Part shown: piece by piece, positions 15,584 to 24,493 of the stretch
How positions within the stretch are numbered: position 1 is the stretch's first letter
Layout: each line of letters begins with the position of its first letter
Source of the DNA: Roseomonas fluvialis
Lineage (GTDB): Bacteria; Pseudomonadota; Alphaproteobacteria; Acetobacterales; Acetobacteraceae
NCBI RefSeq assembly: GCF_022846615.1
Contig: NZ_AP025637.1
Span: forward strand, 5,417,270 to 5,481,269
Direction: 5' to 3'
DNA: 64,000 bases
The notes under the pieces: generated by a model
The model's database searches: none
Seen by the model: the letters and a program-made list of their open reading frames with translations, nothing else
What the model was told of the DNA's origin: nothing
Translations under genes and position numbers: made by a program

Positions 15584-17008
15584 TCAACGCTTCCGCTGCT
15601 GCTGCGCGTATCGCGCCATGAAGGTGCCGCCCTCGGGCACCGGCAGGTCTCGCCCCGCGGTCCAGCCGCCGGCCAGCGGCAGCGAGCGGAACGCGCCCTT
15701 GCCACGACCGAGCAGCTTCAGCGCGCCGATCGCCGTGCGCGTGGCGATGCGATATGCCTGCGGCCGCTTGGCGAACCAAGCCCACAGCCCCAGCCCGCGC
15801 CGCATCGCGCCGGGTGTGAGGTGCCGTTCGAATTCCCGTTCGCGCCAGTGACGCATCAGGTTCGGCAGCGGGATCTTTACGGGACAGACGCTCTCGCATT
15901 TGCCGCAGAAGGTGGAGGCGTTGGGCAGATGCCCCGCCTTGTCCACGCCGACCAGCGACGGCGTCAGCACCGACCCCATCGGTCCCGGATAGACCCAGCC
16001 ATAGGCATGCCCGCCCGTCGCGCCATAGACCGGGCAGTGGTTCATGCAGGCCGCGCAGCGGATGCAGCGCAGCATGTCCTGGAACTCGCTGCCGATCATG
16101 TTCGACCGGCCATTGTCGATCAGCACCACGTGGTATTCCTCGGGGCCATCGAGGTCGCCGGGCCGCCGCCCGCCGGTGCTGAAGGTAGTGTAGACGGAGA
16201 AATCCTGGCCCGTGGCGGAGCGCGCGAGCAGCCGCAGCAGCGACGTCGCGTCCTCCAGCGTGGGCACCACCTTCTCGATCGACGCGAGCGCGATGTGCAC
16301 GCGCGGCAGCGTCTGCGTCAGGTCGCCATTGCCCTCGTTCGTCACGATCACCGACGAGCCTGTCTCCGCGATCAGGAAGTTCGCGCCGGTGATGCCGACA
16401 TCGGCGGCGAGGAAGCGGTCGCGCAGCCTGGTACGCGCCTCGGTCAGGATGTCGCGGCGTTCGTTGAACACGCGGTTGGGGTCGAGGTCGGTGTGCATCC
16501 GCCGGAAGTCGGCTTCCCAATCCTCACGGTTCAGGTGGAAGGCGGGGGCGATGATGTGCGACGGGTGCTCACGCCGCAGTTGGATGATGTATTCGCCGAG
16601 GTCGGTCTCGACCGGCACGATGCCGTTCGCCTCGAGGTGGTCGTTGACCCCGATTTCCTCGGAGATCATCGACTTGCCCTTGGTGACGGTGCGCGCGCCG
16701 GCCGCCTGGCAGATGCGCAGCACGGCCGCGCGGGCATCCTCGGCGGTCGAGCACCAATGCACCGTGCCACCCGCGCGTTCGACGTTCGCGGCATAGGTTT
16801 CCAGGTAGAAATCCAGGTTCGCCAGGGTGTGGTTCTTGATGTCGCGGCCGATGTCGCGCAGCGCCTCGAATTCCGGCAGTCGGGAGACGGCCTCGGCCCG
16901 GCGCTGCAGGAAGGCGCCCTTGGCCTTGCCGAGCGCCTTCTGCAGCCCGGTATCGGCCAGCGCGCGCGCGGCGTTCTGCTTGAAGGCGGGGGAGGTGACC
17001 TGGACCAA
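15584..17008 (-). CDS. lutB: LutB iron-sulfur protein (lactate utilization)
   Basis: This 474-residue protein has an N-terminal LUD-type domain (TVTKGKSMISEEIG, about 107-120; ITGANFLIAETGS) and a C-terminal ferredoxin part. That part carries CIRCAACMNHCPVY (near 310) and CGKCESVCPVKIPLP (near 365), enough for two 4Fe-4S clusters. The start is TTG at 17008, with AGGA 9 bases upstream; the nearby ATG is out of frame. It heads a six-gene overlapping operon. It would oxidise L-lactate together with LutA and LutC. Confidence 0.88.
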   Translation of the reverse strand: MVQVTSPAFKQNAARALADTGLQKALGKAKGAFLQRRAEAVSRLPEFEALRDIGRDIKNHTLANLDFYLETYAANVERAGGTVHWCSTAEDARAAVLRICQAAGARTVTKGKSMISEEIGVNDHLEANGIVPVETDLGEYIIQLRREHPSHIIAPAFHLNREDWEADFRRMHTDLDPNRVFNERRDILTEARTRLRDRFLAADVGITGANFLIAETGSSVIVTNEGNGDLTQTLPRVHIALASIEKVVPTLEDATSLLRLLARSATGQDFSVYTTFSTGGRRPGDLDGPEEYHVVLIDNGRSNMIGSEFQDMLRCIRCAACMNHCPVYGATGGHAYGWVYPGPMGSVLTPSLVGVDKAGHLPNASTFCGKCESVCPVKIPLPNLMRHWREREFERHLTPGAMRRGLGLWAWFAKRPQAYRIATRTAIGALKLLGRGKGAFRSLPLAGGWTAGRDLPVPEGGTFMARYAQQQRKR

Positions 17009-17162
17009 GGCGGGGCATCCTGCGTGTGCGCCGCAATGTAGCGCGAAAGCGCGGTTCGGACAGGCCGGGCCGTCTCGGGGCTTGCCCTATGCCTCCCGCG
17101 GCGCGAAAAGGCCGCGGCCCCATGCGAGGGGCCGATTCGCGCCCAGTCATGGAGATGCGCCG

Positions 17163-17672
17163 GTGATCACGCGTCGTTCCCTTTTCGTCGCCGGCGGCTC
17201 GGCCCTGGCCCTGGCCGGCTGCGAGACCGCGCAGGTGACGGCCGATGGCCGCTTTCCGATCATGGACGTGCTCGGGATCGTGCCGGAGGTGTCGGATTTC
17301 CGGTCCGCCCTGCGCCGCGCCGACCTGGCCGACCTGCTGAACAGCCCTGGCCCCTTCACGGTCTTCGCGCCGACCAACCTGGCTTGGGGCGGCGCCCCGG
17401 CCAGCTTCCGGGACGGCGGGGCGGCATCGCTGCGCAACCTGATCGCCGGCGGACGCCTGGGCCTGCGTGACATCCAGGCGCGCGGCGGGCGGGTGCGGAT
17501 GCTGAGCGGCATCGACATCCGCGTGGTCGGCGGCACGCCGACCGAACCGCGCATCCAGGCTGCGCGCGCGGGTGCGGCACCGTCGGGGGCCTCGGCCTCG
17601 GTCGTCCGGCCGAACATCCTGTGCAGCAACGGGTTTATCCACGTCATCGGTGGCGTGCTGATCCCGGCCTGA
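17163..17672 (+). CDS. Fasciclin-domain lipoprotein
   Basis: This 169-residue protein starts with GTG at 17163; GGAG lies 8 bases upstream and the nearby ATG frame closes after five codons. The leader has twin arginines (ITRRSLFVAGGS) and a lipobox LAGC, so Cys at about residue 21 is probably lipidated. A short fasciclin-like domain follows (FRSALRRADLADLL, GPFTVFAPTNLAW) and ends with GFIHVIGGVLIPA. Fasciclin domains mediate adhesion. It lies alone on the plus strand between lutB and the lutA block. Confidence 0.8.
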   Translation: MITRRSLFVAGGSALALAGCETAQVTADGRFPIMDVLGIVPEVSDFRSALRRADLADLLNSPGPFTVFAPTNLAWGGAPASFRDGGAASLRNLIAGGRLGLRDIQARGGRVRMLSGIDIRVVGGTPTEPRIQAARAGAAPSGASASVVRPNILCSNGFIHVIGGVLIPA

Positions 17673-17790
17673 TCCCGGCTTCCGATCGCGGCAAAGCCGA
17701 GATCGGGGCGTTTTCCTCCGTCAACCGGCGGGCGGCTGGCCTCCCACCGCGCTTGGCTTCGCGCACCCGGGTGTCTGGCCATCCTGGCGC

Positions 17791-18519
17791 TCAGCCAGGC
17801 GGGCCGCCGCGCTTCCAGGTCAGCACCAGCACGTCGCGGCAGGACGGTAGGGCGGCATCCTCGGGTGCCACCGGCGTGACGCCGTGGCGCACCCGTGGAT
17901 CGTCGAGCATCGCGGTGTCGAGCGGGTCGCGCAGCACGAATTGCGCCAGGCGGCGACCGTCGTCGTCCTCGATCACCGTCTCGCCGCCCGTGAGGTTGGT
18001 CCGCGCGATCATCGCGATCAGCACCACGTCCACTCCGTCATGGTGGACGCCCTCGGGCGTGGGGAAGCCCGGCGCGCCGGCGGCGGCCTCGATGCGGAAC
18101 TGGTGCGCTTCCACGAACCAGGGGTTGGCGCCGTGGAGCGCATCCGCCATGGCGCGCCCCAGGTCGAGCATCGCGTGCAGCGGCGCGCCGGCGGCCACCG
18201 CGTCCTCCATCGGCGAGAACCAGCGGTCCACGCCGCCGTTCAGCGTGTTGTGCACCACCGCCTGGAAATGCGGGCGGTGCGGGCCGCGGACATGGCCCGG
18301 CACGCCGGGTTCGGCCGCGAAGTTCGCGATTCGTCGGCGGCGGTAGCGCCCACCATCGCGCATGAATGCATCGGTTTCGAGCCGGTTCCAGGAGTCGAAG
18401 AACGGCGTCAATGCCTCGGTGAGGCCGCCCGCACCCATGCGTGCGGCCATCTGCGCGCCGGGCACGCGGGCGAAGCCGCGCGCGGCGAGGTCAGCCAGCG
18501 GTCCGGCAGGCAGTGTCAC
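17791..18519 (-). CDS. 2OG-Fe(II) dioxygenase family protein
   Basis: This 242-residue protein has the iron-binding HxD in PEGVHHDGVDVV and a likely distal His in VRHGVTPV near the end, as in the 2OG-Fe dioxygenase family that hydroxylates free amino acids. I chose the GTG at 18519 (MTLPAGPLADL). It lies 4 bases after the lutA stop, with GGGGA upstream. A longer frame would run back through the lutA repeat. It is probably co-transcribed with lutA. The amino-acid substrate is inferred from the family only. Confidence 0.75.
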   Translation of the reverse strand: MTLPAGPLADLAARGFARVPGAQMAARMGAGGLTEALTPFFDSWNRLETDAFMRDGGRYRRRRIANFAAEPGVPGHVRGPHRPHFQAVVHNTLNGGVDRWFSPMEDAVAAGAPLHAMLDLGRAMADALHGANPWFVEAHQFRIEAAAGAPGFPTPEGVHHDGVDVVLIAMIARTNLTGGETVIEDDDGRRLAQFVLRDPLDTAMLDDPRVRHGVTPVAPEDAALPSCRDVLVLTWKRGGPPG

Positions 18520-18523
18520 GGCA

Positions 18524-19420
18524 TCATTCCCCGATCGGTGAAGATTGGTCCCTCGCGCCGGAAGGCGTGGTGTGGTCCCTCGCGCCGACAGGCGCGGCGC
18601 CGTGCCGGGCGCCGACAGGCGCGGCGCCGTGCCGCGCGCCGGTGGGCGTCGCGTTGTCCCGCGCGCCAATGGGCGCGACATCGCGCGTCATGCCGGCCAG
18701 TACCTCGGCGACGTGGCGCACCTGCACGGAGCTGCCTTCGCGCTGCAGCCGCCCGGCCATGTTCAGCAGGCAGCCCATGTCGCCGGCCAGCAGCGTGCCC
18801 GCCCCCGTGGCGGCGATGTCGCGGCACTTGTCCGTCACCATGCGGGTCGAGATGTCGGGATACTTCACGCAGAAGGTGCCGCCGAAGCCGCAGCAGATCT
18901 CGGGGTCCGCCATTTCGGTCAGCGTGAGCCCGGCGACGCCGGCCAGCAGCGCGCGCGGCTGCGCCTTCACGCCCATCTCGCGCAGGCCGGCACAGGAATC
19001 ATGGTAGGTCACGACGCCGTCGAAGCGCGCATCGACCTGCGCCATCCCCCGCACGTCGCGCAGGAAGGAAACGAGTTCGTGCGTCCGCGCGGCGATGGCC
19101 TCGGCGCGCGCACGGTACTGCGGGTCGTCCTCGAACAGGGTGGGCAGGTGGTGCGCCACCATGCCGCTGCACGATCCGGACGGTACGACCACGTAGTCAT
19201 AGCCTGCGAAGGCGTCGACGATGCTGCGCGCCAGGTCGCGCGCCGTTGCGCGGTCGCCGGAGTTGAAGGCCGGTTGGCCGCAGCAGGTCTGCGTGGGCGG
19301 GACCTCGACCACGCAGCCTGCCGCCTCCAGCAGGCGGATCGCGGCGAAGCCGACGCTCGGCCGGTACAGGTCGACTAGGCAGGTGACGAGAAGGGCGACG
19401 CGCGGCTTGCTCACGGGCAT
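18524..19420 (-). CDS. lutA: LutA (Fe-S)-binding protein with repeat tail
   Basis: This 298-residue protein has two cysteine-rich CCG domains, TQTCCGQPAFNSGD (about 43-56) and PEICCGFGGTFCVKYPDIS, as in LutA and GlpC/HdrB proteins. LutA works with LutB and LutC in L-lactate oxidation. The normal protein ends near residue 245. Here about 50 further residues follow, made of GARxxxxPx repeats encoded by 27-bp tandem units. The ATG at 19420 has no strong ribosome site. The gene is separated from lutBC by a dioxygenase and a fasciclin gene. Confidence 0.85.
   Translation of the reverse strand: MPVSKPRVALLVTCLVDLYRPSVGFAAIRLLEAAGCVVEVPPTQTCCGQPAFNSGDRATARDLARSIVDAFAGYDYVVVPSGSCSGMVAHHLPTLFEDDPQYRARAEAIAARTHELVSFLRDVRGMAQVDARFDGVVTYHDSCAGLREMGVKAQPRALLAGVAGLTLTEMADPEICCGFGGTFCVKYPDISTRMVTDKCRDIAATGAGTLLAGDMGCLLNMAGRLQREGSSVQVRHVAEVLAGMTRDVAPIGARDNATPTGARHGAAPVGARHGAAPVGARDHTTPSGARDQSSPIGE
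18547..18681. repeat. Five 27-bp tandem units inside the lutA 3' end
   Basis: Units run 18547-18573, 18574-18600, 18601-18627, 18628-18654 and 18655-18681. Each has a conserved core close to GCGCCGACAGGCGCGGCG. Units 2 and 3 differ at only a few bases. In the lutA frame every unit encodes nine residues of the form GARxxxxPx. There is no spacer between units, so this is a coding minisatellite and not a CRISPR. Confidence 0.88.
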
Positions 19421-19573
19421 GTGGCGGAGAATAGGGTTGCCCCCGCCGGGCGCACAGCCCCCGCCGCGTGCGCCGCGCACCACCCTGCCATTCCGCACCC
19501 GCCGCCGGGCCGCCCGGCACGCGCATCAGGCCTGGCCCCGATCGGGGTGCGCCCGGCGCCTGAGGGCACCTCA

Positions 19574-19690
19574 GGAGTCGGATCACGCAGCGATCCGGGA
19601 GCGCGCGGCGTGACCGCGCCCAACCCGCCCGCTGCCACCAAAGCACCAGTGCGGGGCGCGCAAGCCAAGCCCGGCGCCTGACGGCGCGAT
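19574..19690 (-). repeat. Dispersed 3'-end repeat, copy C
   Basis: On the minus strand, starting 5 bases after the sirB1-like stop, it reads CGCCGTCAGGCGCCGGGC, then CTTGGCTTGCGCGCC, GGGCGCGGTCACGCC, CGCGCTCCCGGATCGCTG and CGTGATCC. This matches the block order of copies A and B. The terminal GGATC...GATCC pair is kept. It lies in the same direction as the gene it follows. Confidence 0.7.
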
Positions 19691-19695
19691 GGGCT

Positions 19696-20547
19696 CTAAT
19701 TCAACCGCTGGCGCAGCTCGACCGTCAGGGCGCGGATGCGCGATGCCGCCTCGCCCTCCGGCACCAGGTCGAGAAAGCGGTCGAGGCAGCCAAGCGCGGC
19801 GCCGATCCGGTCGAGCCGCTGGTTCATCAGCCCCGCCTCCCGCCACAACGCGGCAGCGTCGGGCGCCAGCCGCAGCATGTCCTCGGTGCAGGCGAGCGCC
19901 GTCTCCAGCGTGCCGGCGCGCAGGCGGCGCAGCTTGATGTTGTTCTGCAGGCGCAGCAGCACGTCGCGCTTGCCCATCGGGCGCAGCAAGCCGGGGCGCA
20001 GTTCCGCCGCCTCCCCTTCCACGCGCTTCAGCAGCGTGCGCAGCGCCGGGGCCTCCAGCGCCGCGCCGCCGGCGAAGACATCGACCAGCGCCTGGCCGCG
20101 CGGTCCCTCCAGCGCGACCAGAAAATGCCCGGGGAAATCGACGCCATGCGCGGCCCAGCCTGCCGCCTCGGCCGCATGCAGCCACAGGATGCCGAGCGCC
20201 ACGGGCAGGCCGCGGCGGCGGTCCAGCACCCGGATCAGGTTGGCATTGGCAGGGTCGTCATAGGTCTCGGTGTCGCCGGCCAGCGCAAACAGGCGGTGCA
20301 GCACGCCGGCCAGGCAGGCGCGCCGGGCCTCGGGGTCGCCGGCATCGGCCACCGGGTCGGCGGAGGCCGCGGCAACGGCGGCGCGCGCGATGCCGGTCAG
20401 GGTCGTGGCCGCCGCGCGCCAGTCGGCCTCGGGCGCGTCGAGGCGGGCGAATTGCAGCGCGGTGCCGGCAAGGTCGATTTCGGCATCGGGCAATTGGCCG
20501 GCGGCGTCGATGGCGGCGCGGGCCTCGGCCCCGGGAAGACTTGACAT
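19696..20547 (-). CDS. SirB1 family protein (transglutaminase-like, TPR)
   Basis: This is a 283-residue protein. The middle carries the SirB1 signature RRGLPVALGILWLHAAEAAG and the GVDFPGHFLV loop (around 115-150), which is a transglutaminase-like fold. The C-terminal 90 residues form TPR-like helices (LRAGTLETALACTEDMLRLA). Function is unknown, although the family is wide in proteobacteria. The stop is followed by a dispersed 3'-end repeat. Confidence 0.82.
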   Translation of the reverse strand: MSSLPGAEARAAIDAAGQLPDAEIDLAGTALQFARLDAPEADWRAAATTLTGIARAAVAAASADPVADAGDPEARRACLAGVLHRLFALAGDTETYDDPANANLIRVLDRRRGLPVALGILWLHAAEAAGWAAHGVDFPGHFLVALEGPRGQALVDVFAGGAALEAPALRTLLKRVEGEAAELRPGLLRPMGKRDVLLRLQNNIKLRRLRAGTLETALACTEDMLRLAPDAAALWREAGLMNQRLDRIGAALGCLDRFLDLVPEGEAASRIRALTVELRQRLN

Positions 20548-20705
20548 GGGCGGAGTGTCGCGGGGCCGGGCGGCGACTTCAAGGCGCTGGTAATGTCTCG
20601 TTTCACGGGAAATTCTCTCTTTTCGAGAGCTTCACGATTGATTAACCTCTGCCTCGCGACGGGCCACCCCTCAGGAACCCGGCACCGCCGCCAAGGGTGA
20701 CATCC

Positions 20706-21419
20706 ATGTCGATCGGTCGCATTCGTCTCTCCAGGCCCACCCAGCCCCGCGCGGCTTGGCCGGCCGTCGCTCTGTGCGGCGCACTCGCACTCGCGGGGTG
20801 CGGCAGCGCCATGTCTGACGGATCAGCGCTGGGCAACGAGGCACGACCCGCGCCCTATTCCGGCCGGATCACGCTCGGCTCCGACCCGGCCGGGGCGCGC
20901 TGCGTGCTGACCAATACCGCCGACGGCAGCCGTGTGGCCGAGGTGATCACCCCTGCCCAGGTGACGCTGCCACGCAGCACCGCGATCATCGAGGCTGCCT
21001 GCACCGCGCCGGGGCATCTCGCGACCACCATCGCGCTGCGCCCGGTGCGCGACTTCGCCGACGGCATCCACCATCCCCAGCCGATCGGCACCGGCGCCGT
21101 CCAGAACGCGGTGGTGGTGCGCACCGGCAGTACCCGCCGCTATAACGACACGACGGTGCTGCTGCCGCCGCAAAGCTTCCCCTCGGCCGAGGCGCGCGAC
21201 GCCTGGTTCGCGCAGCGCGAGGCAGCGCTGCTCGCCACCGCCACGGCCGCCATCGCCCGCGCCCAGCGCGCGCCCAACGCCACGATCGACACGGCGCAGG
21301 TGCTGCAGGGCTACCTGGAGGCCGACCTGGCGGCGCTGCGGCAGCAGCAGGCCCTGGCCAGCGTTGCCGCGCCGCAGCCCGAGCCGGAGGCGGCCGCACC
21401 GCCCCGCCGGCAGCGTTGA
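20706..21419 (+). CDS. Hypothetical lipoprotein
   Basis: This 237-residue protein has a hydrophobic leader and a lipobox LAGC (Cys near residue 31), so it is probably a lipoprotein. The mature part begins with a PEGA-like beta segment (GRITLGSDPAGARCVLTN). It then has little recognisable structure and ends in a Gln/Ala/Pro-rich tail. AAGGG lies 9 bases before the ATG at 20706, which supports this start over a GTG at 20697. Upstream, 20548-20705 holds only a small CTCTC/GAGAG hairpin near 20620. Its function is not recognised. Confidence 0.7.
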   Translation: MSIGRIRLSRPTQPRAAWPAVALCGALALAGCGSAMSDGSALGNEARPAPYSGRITLGSDPAGARCVLTNTADGSRVAEVITPAQVTLPRSTAIIEAACTAPGHLATTIALRPVRDFADGIHHPQPIGTGAVQNAVVVRTGSTRRYNDTTVLLPPQSFPSAEARDAWFAQREAALLATATAAIARAQRAPNATIDTAQVLQGYLEADLAALRQQQALASVAAPQPEPEAAAPPRRQR

Positions 21420-21440
21420 TCCGCCTGGCGGCGCGCCGCG

Positions 21441-22604
21441 CTACCGCACCAGCAGGGGCAGAATCGCGTCGAGCCTGACAATCCCCTCGGCCGTGGCGCG
21501 CAGCCGGCCGTCGGGCGTCCAGGCGAGGTAATCCTCGTCCAGCAGGGCCATCAACATGGCGGGGTCGATCGCCTGGTCGAACGGCAGGCCGGCGCGCGCG
21601 GTGATGCGGGCGGGATCCACGCCCTCGGCCAGGCGCAGGCCCATCAGCAGCGCCTCCCGCGCGCGGTCCTGCGGGGAGAGCGTCTCCTGCCCGGTCGCGG
21701 CATGTCCGTCCCGCTCGACCCGCGCGGCCCATTCCTCTGGCGCGCGGTGTCGGCGCGTCGCGACTATCGTGCCGTCCAGCAGCAGCCGCTGGTGCGCGCC
21801 GGGGCCGATGCCGAGGTAGTCGCCATAGCGCCAATAGGCCAGGTTGTGACGGCTCTCCGCACCAGGCTTCGCGTAGTTGCTGACCTCGTAGGGCAGCAGG
21901 CCGAAGCGCGCGGCTTCCTCGGCGGTGGCGTGGTACAGGCGGGCAGCGTCGTCGCCTTCGGGCAGCGCGAAGTCGCCGCGCGCATACAGGGTCGCGAACT
22001 GCGTGCCGGGCTCGATGGTGAGCTGGTAGAGCGAGAGATGGTCGGCGGCCAGCGCCAGCGCGCGCTTCAGCTCGGCGCGCCAGGCGGCCTCGGCCTGGCC
22101 GGGGCGGGCGTAGATCAGGTCGAAGGACAGGCGCGGAAAGATGGCGCGCGCGGCTTCGAGTGCCGCGATCGCCTCGCGCGCATCGTGCTTGCGGCCGAGG
22201 AAGCGCAGTGCATCCTCCTCCAGCGACTGCACGCCCAGGCTCGCGCGGTTGACGCCGGCATCGCGGAAGGCGCGCAGCCGGCCGATCTCGACGCTGGTCG
22301 GGTTGGCTTCCAGCGTGACCTCGAGGTCGGGCGCGGCATCGAACAGCGCGCGGGCATCGGCGATGAGGGTGGCGACGGTATCGGGCGACATCAGCGATGG
22401 CGTGCCGCCGCCGAAGAAGATGCTGGACAGCGGGCGGCGGCCGACGCGCGCGGCCTCATGCGCCAGTTCGCGGCCCAGGGCGGCCGCGAAGCGCGCTTCG
22501 TCCACGCGCTCGCGCACGTGGGAATTGAAGTCGCAATACGGGCACTTCGCCGCGCAGAAGGGCCAGTGGAGATACAGCGCGAGGGGTTCGGTCACGCCGC
22601 GCAT
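21441..22604 (-). CDS. hemW: HemW, radical SAM heme chaperone
   Basis: This 387-residue protein starts with the radical SAM cluster motif CAAKCPYCDF (about 17-26), which includes the HemW-type fourth cysteine position. It has FFGGGTPSLM (about 63-72) and the C-terminal HemW wing domain. HemW binds heme and delivers it to respiratory enzymes; it was long mis-named as an oxygen-independent coproporphyrinogen oxidase. The usual partner rdgB is not adjacent. It faces the lipoprotein gene convergently with 21 bases between. Confidence 0.87.
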   Translation of the reverse strand: MRGVTEPLALYLHWPFCAAKCPYCDFNSHVRERVDEARFAAALGRELAHEAARVGRRPLSSIFFGGGTPSLMSPDTVATLIADARALFDAAPDLEVTLEANPTSVEIGRLRAFRDAGVNRASLGVQSLEEDALRFLGRKHDAREAIAALEAARAIFPRLSFDLIYARPGQAEAAWRAELKRALALAADHLSLYQLTIEPGTQFATLYARGDFALPEGDDAARLYHATAEEAARFGLLPYEVSNYAKPGAESRHNLAYWRYGDYLGIGPGAHQRLLLDGTIVATRRHRAPEEWAARVERDGHAATGQETLSPQDRAREALLMGLRLAEGVDPARITARAGLPFDQAIDPAMLMALLDEDYLAWTPDGRLRATAEGIVRLDAILPLLVR

Positions 22605-22643
22605 ATGGCGCGCCGGGGCGGCGCTGTCGAACCCCGCCGCGGC

Positions 22644-23363
22644 CTACAACAGGAAGTCCAGCGACTCGATCGCGGTAGCGGTCTGGTTGAGCAGGCGGAT
22701 CGTCATCTCGGGCGGGATGTCCAGATCGGTGCTGAGCTCCACGATCACATCCGCGCCCGACTGCACGACACGCACCTGGCCGGCCCCGGTGAAGGCCCCC
22801 GTGTCGCGAAAGACGAAGGCCTCGTTGACGGTCAAGGTGCTGGCCACTGCGTCGATGTCGCGCAGGTCGATGCGGTCCACGAAGCCGACGGCGCCGGTGG
22901 TGAAGTCCAGGATCACGTCCCGCAGCGCGGAACTGACACCGCTGTCGAGGATGTCGTTGAAGTCGAATACATCGTTGCCCGCGCCGCCGCTCATGGTGTC
23001 GGCGCCGGCCCCGCCCTCCAGCCGGTCGGCGTCGCGCTCAGCGTCGCCGATCGTGTCCGGCCCGCCGACTAGGATTCGTTGCCGCCGAAACCGAACAACT
23101 GGTCGTTGCCGGACAGCGAATTCGCCCCGATGTTCCCGCGCATAACGTTGGCCAGCGCATTGCCTGTCGCGGCGAGCGCCGCGCCGATCAGGTCGATGCG
23201 TTCCACGAACGCCGCCTGGCCGCCCATGTCGAACCCGTTGACCGCGGAGATTACCCGGTCCTGCCCCGCGCGCGGTTGTCCGGGACTTCGAGGATTAGGT
23301 CACGTCGTTGCCGGCGGTACCGATGAGGCGGTTCGCCGCGGCGGTTCCCGTGACATAGGCCAT
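22644..23363 (-). pseudogene. Frameshifted RTX calcium-binding protein gene
   Basis: The ATG at 23363 follows a good GGGAG site and opens MAYVTGTAAANRLIGTAGND, an RTX-type start, but stops after 22 codons. A second frame continues DRVISAVNGFD to NSLSGNDQLFGFGGNES and stops at about 23071. A third frame carries LEGGAGADTMSGGAGNDVFDF and a type I secretion-like C-terminus ending IESLDFLL at 22644. At least two frameshifts (near 23296 and 23071) therefore separate fragments of one RTX protein of about 240 residues. The intact form would bind calcium and leave by a type I exporter. Sequencing error is possible but would have to occur twice. Confidence 0.75.
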
Positions 23364-23477
23364 CGCAAGACTCCCTTCCGTCGTGGTGGCGGCGCCGGCC
23401 TGGCGGCCGGGCCCTGTCGGTTGCGCAAGGTCGGTCGCGCGCCGTGCCGGCCGGTGCCGGCATTCTCAAACGGTGTC

Positions 23478-23915
23478 TCAGGCCAGCCGGTCGAGATCGG
23501 CGCGCGCGGCGTGGGCGAAGACCTTGATCCAGTCCTTGTCGGGCATGTCCATCATGGCGCGCGCCTGTGCCGGCGGTACGGCGGGACTGTCATAGAGCTC
23601 CATGGCGAAGCGGATGGCGCCGTCGGCGGCGGCCACCACGTCGGGCGGGCCGATCAGGCAGATGCGGCCCTCGAGCGCGAAGAGCGAGGCGATGCGCCCA
23701 TAGTCCATCTTCTCGGCCGCCATGGCGGAGCCGATCACCTGGGCCAGTTCCTCGAGGAACTTGCCGTACAGCTCGCGCCGTGCCGCGTGTTCGGCCACGC
23801 CGCGCGCCTGGCGGCCCTGCACGATCTGCGTCAGCGTCGTCGAGGCGAAGGTGCTGAAGGCGCCGACGAAGGTGCCGCCCAACGCCGCGAGGGTGGAGAT
23901 CCAGGCATCGCTCAT
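23478..23915 (-). CDS. Hypothetical protein with N-terminal membrane segment
   Basis: This 145-residue protein has one hydrophobic segment near the N-terminus (STLAALGGTFVGAFSTFAST, about 7-26), then a helical cytoplasmic-looking part (QARGVAEHAARRELYGKFLEEL). The shape resembles small membrane-anchored helical proteins found widely in bacteria, none with a clear role. There is no strong ribosome site at the ATG. It lies between the RTX remnant and a MAPEG gene in the opposite direction. Confidence 0.62.
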   Translation of the reverse strand: MSDAWISTLAALGGTFVGAFSTFASTTLTQIVQGRQARGVAEHAARRELYGKFLEELAQVIGSAMAAEKMDYGRIASLFALEGRICLIGPPDVVAAADGAIRFAMELYDSPAVPPAQARAMMDMPDKDWIKVFAHAARADLDRLA

Positions 23916-24100
23916 GGCGGCGCATCTGGGGTGGTGGTGGCGCGCCGGCCAGGGGGCGGCGACTGGCGGCGTCGCGCCGCGGACGGGCCGGGATGCGGCC
24001 ACCCTCCGCCGGCAGCCCGCAGCCGGGGTTCCCGGTGGCAGATACATTTCCATCGCGGCGCACCGGGCGCTATGAGCCGCCGGCCGCCCGAGGGATCGCC

Positions 24101-24493
24101 ATGCCCCGCATCACCGCGCTCTACGCCGCGCTTCTGATCCTGCTGTTTCTGCTGCTGACCGTCCGTGTCTTCGCGCAGCGGTACCGCACGCGCGTCGTGC
24201 TGGGCACGGGCGGGGACCGGCTGCTGGAACGCGCGGTGCGGGTGCATGCGAATTTTGGGGAGTTCGTTCCGGTCTTCCTGGCGGCGCTGCTGGCGGCCGA
24301 GCTGTGCGGCGCGGCCCCCTGGGCGGTTCATGCGGCCGGCATCGCCATGCTGGCCGGGCGCGCGATGCACGCGGCAGGCATGGCGCGGGAGCCGGACATC
24401 GTGGCGCTGCGCTCGGGCGGGATGCTGCTGACGCTCGCGGCGCTGGCGGGTGCGGCGGCGCTCGCGCTGCTGGGCGCGGTGGGGCTGTCATGA
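24101..24493 (+). CDS. MAPEG family membrane protein (first)
   Basis: This 130-residue protein has four predicted transmembrane segments. The MAPEG-like features are RVVLGTGGDRLLERAVRVHANF (split by the loop after the first span) and the GRAMHAAG helix. The ERAxRxHANFxEFVP motif binds glutathione or lipid substrates in the family. It is coupled by ATGA to the YbaK gene, and a second MAPEG gene follows that. The two MAPEG proteins share the LGTGG/IGTGG and ER..RA/HANF.E.VP pattern, so they are paralogs. Confidence 0.8.
   Translation: MPRITALYAALLILLFLLLTVRVFAQRYRTRVVLGTGGDRLLERAVRVHANFGEFVPVFLAALLAAELCGAAPWAVHAAGIAMLAGRAMHAAGMAREPDIVALRSGGMLLTLAALAGAAALALLGAVGLS

Noticed and set aside
18547..18681. 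A CRISPR-like tandem pattern
   Set aside because: Units follow each other without spacers, are in frame with lutA and encode a repeated peptide. No cas genes are near.
21441..22604. Oxygen-independent coproporphyrinogen III oxidase (HemN)
   Set aside because: Length and the single CxxxCxYCxF with short N-terminus fit HemW, the heme chaperone, and not HemN.
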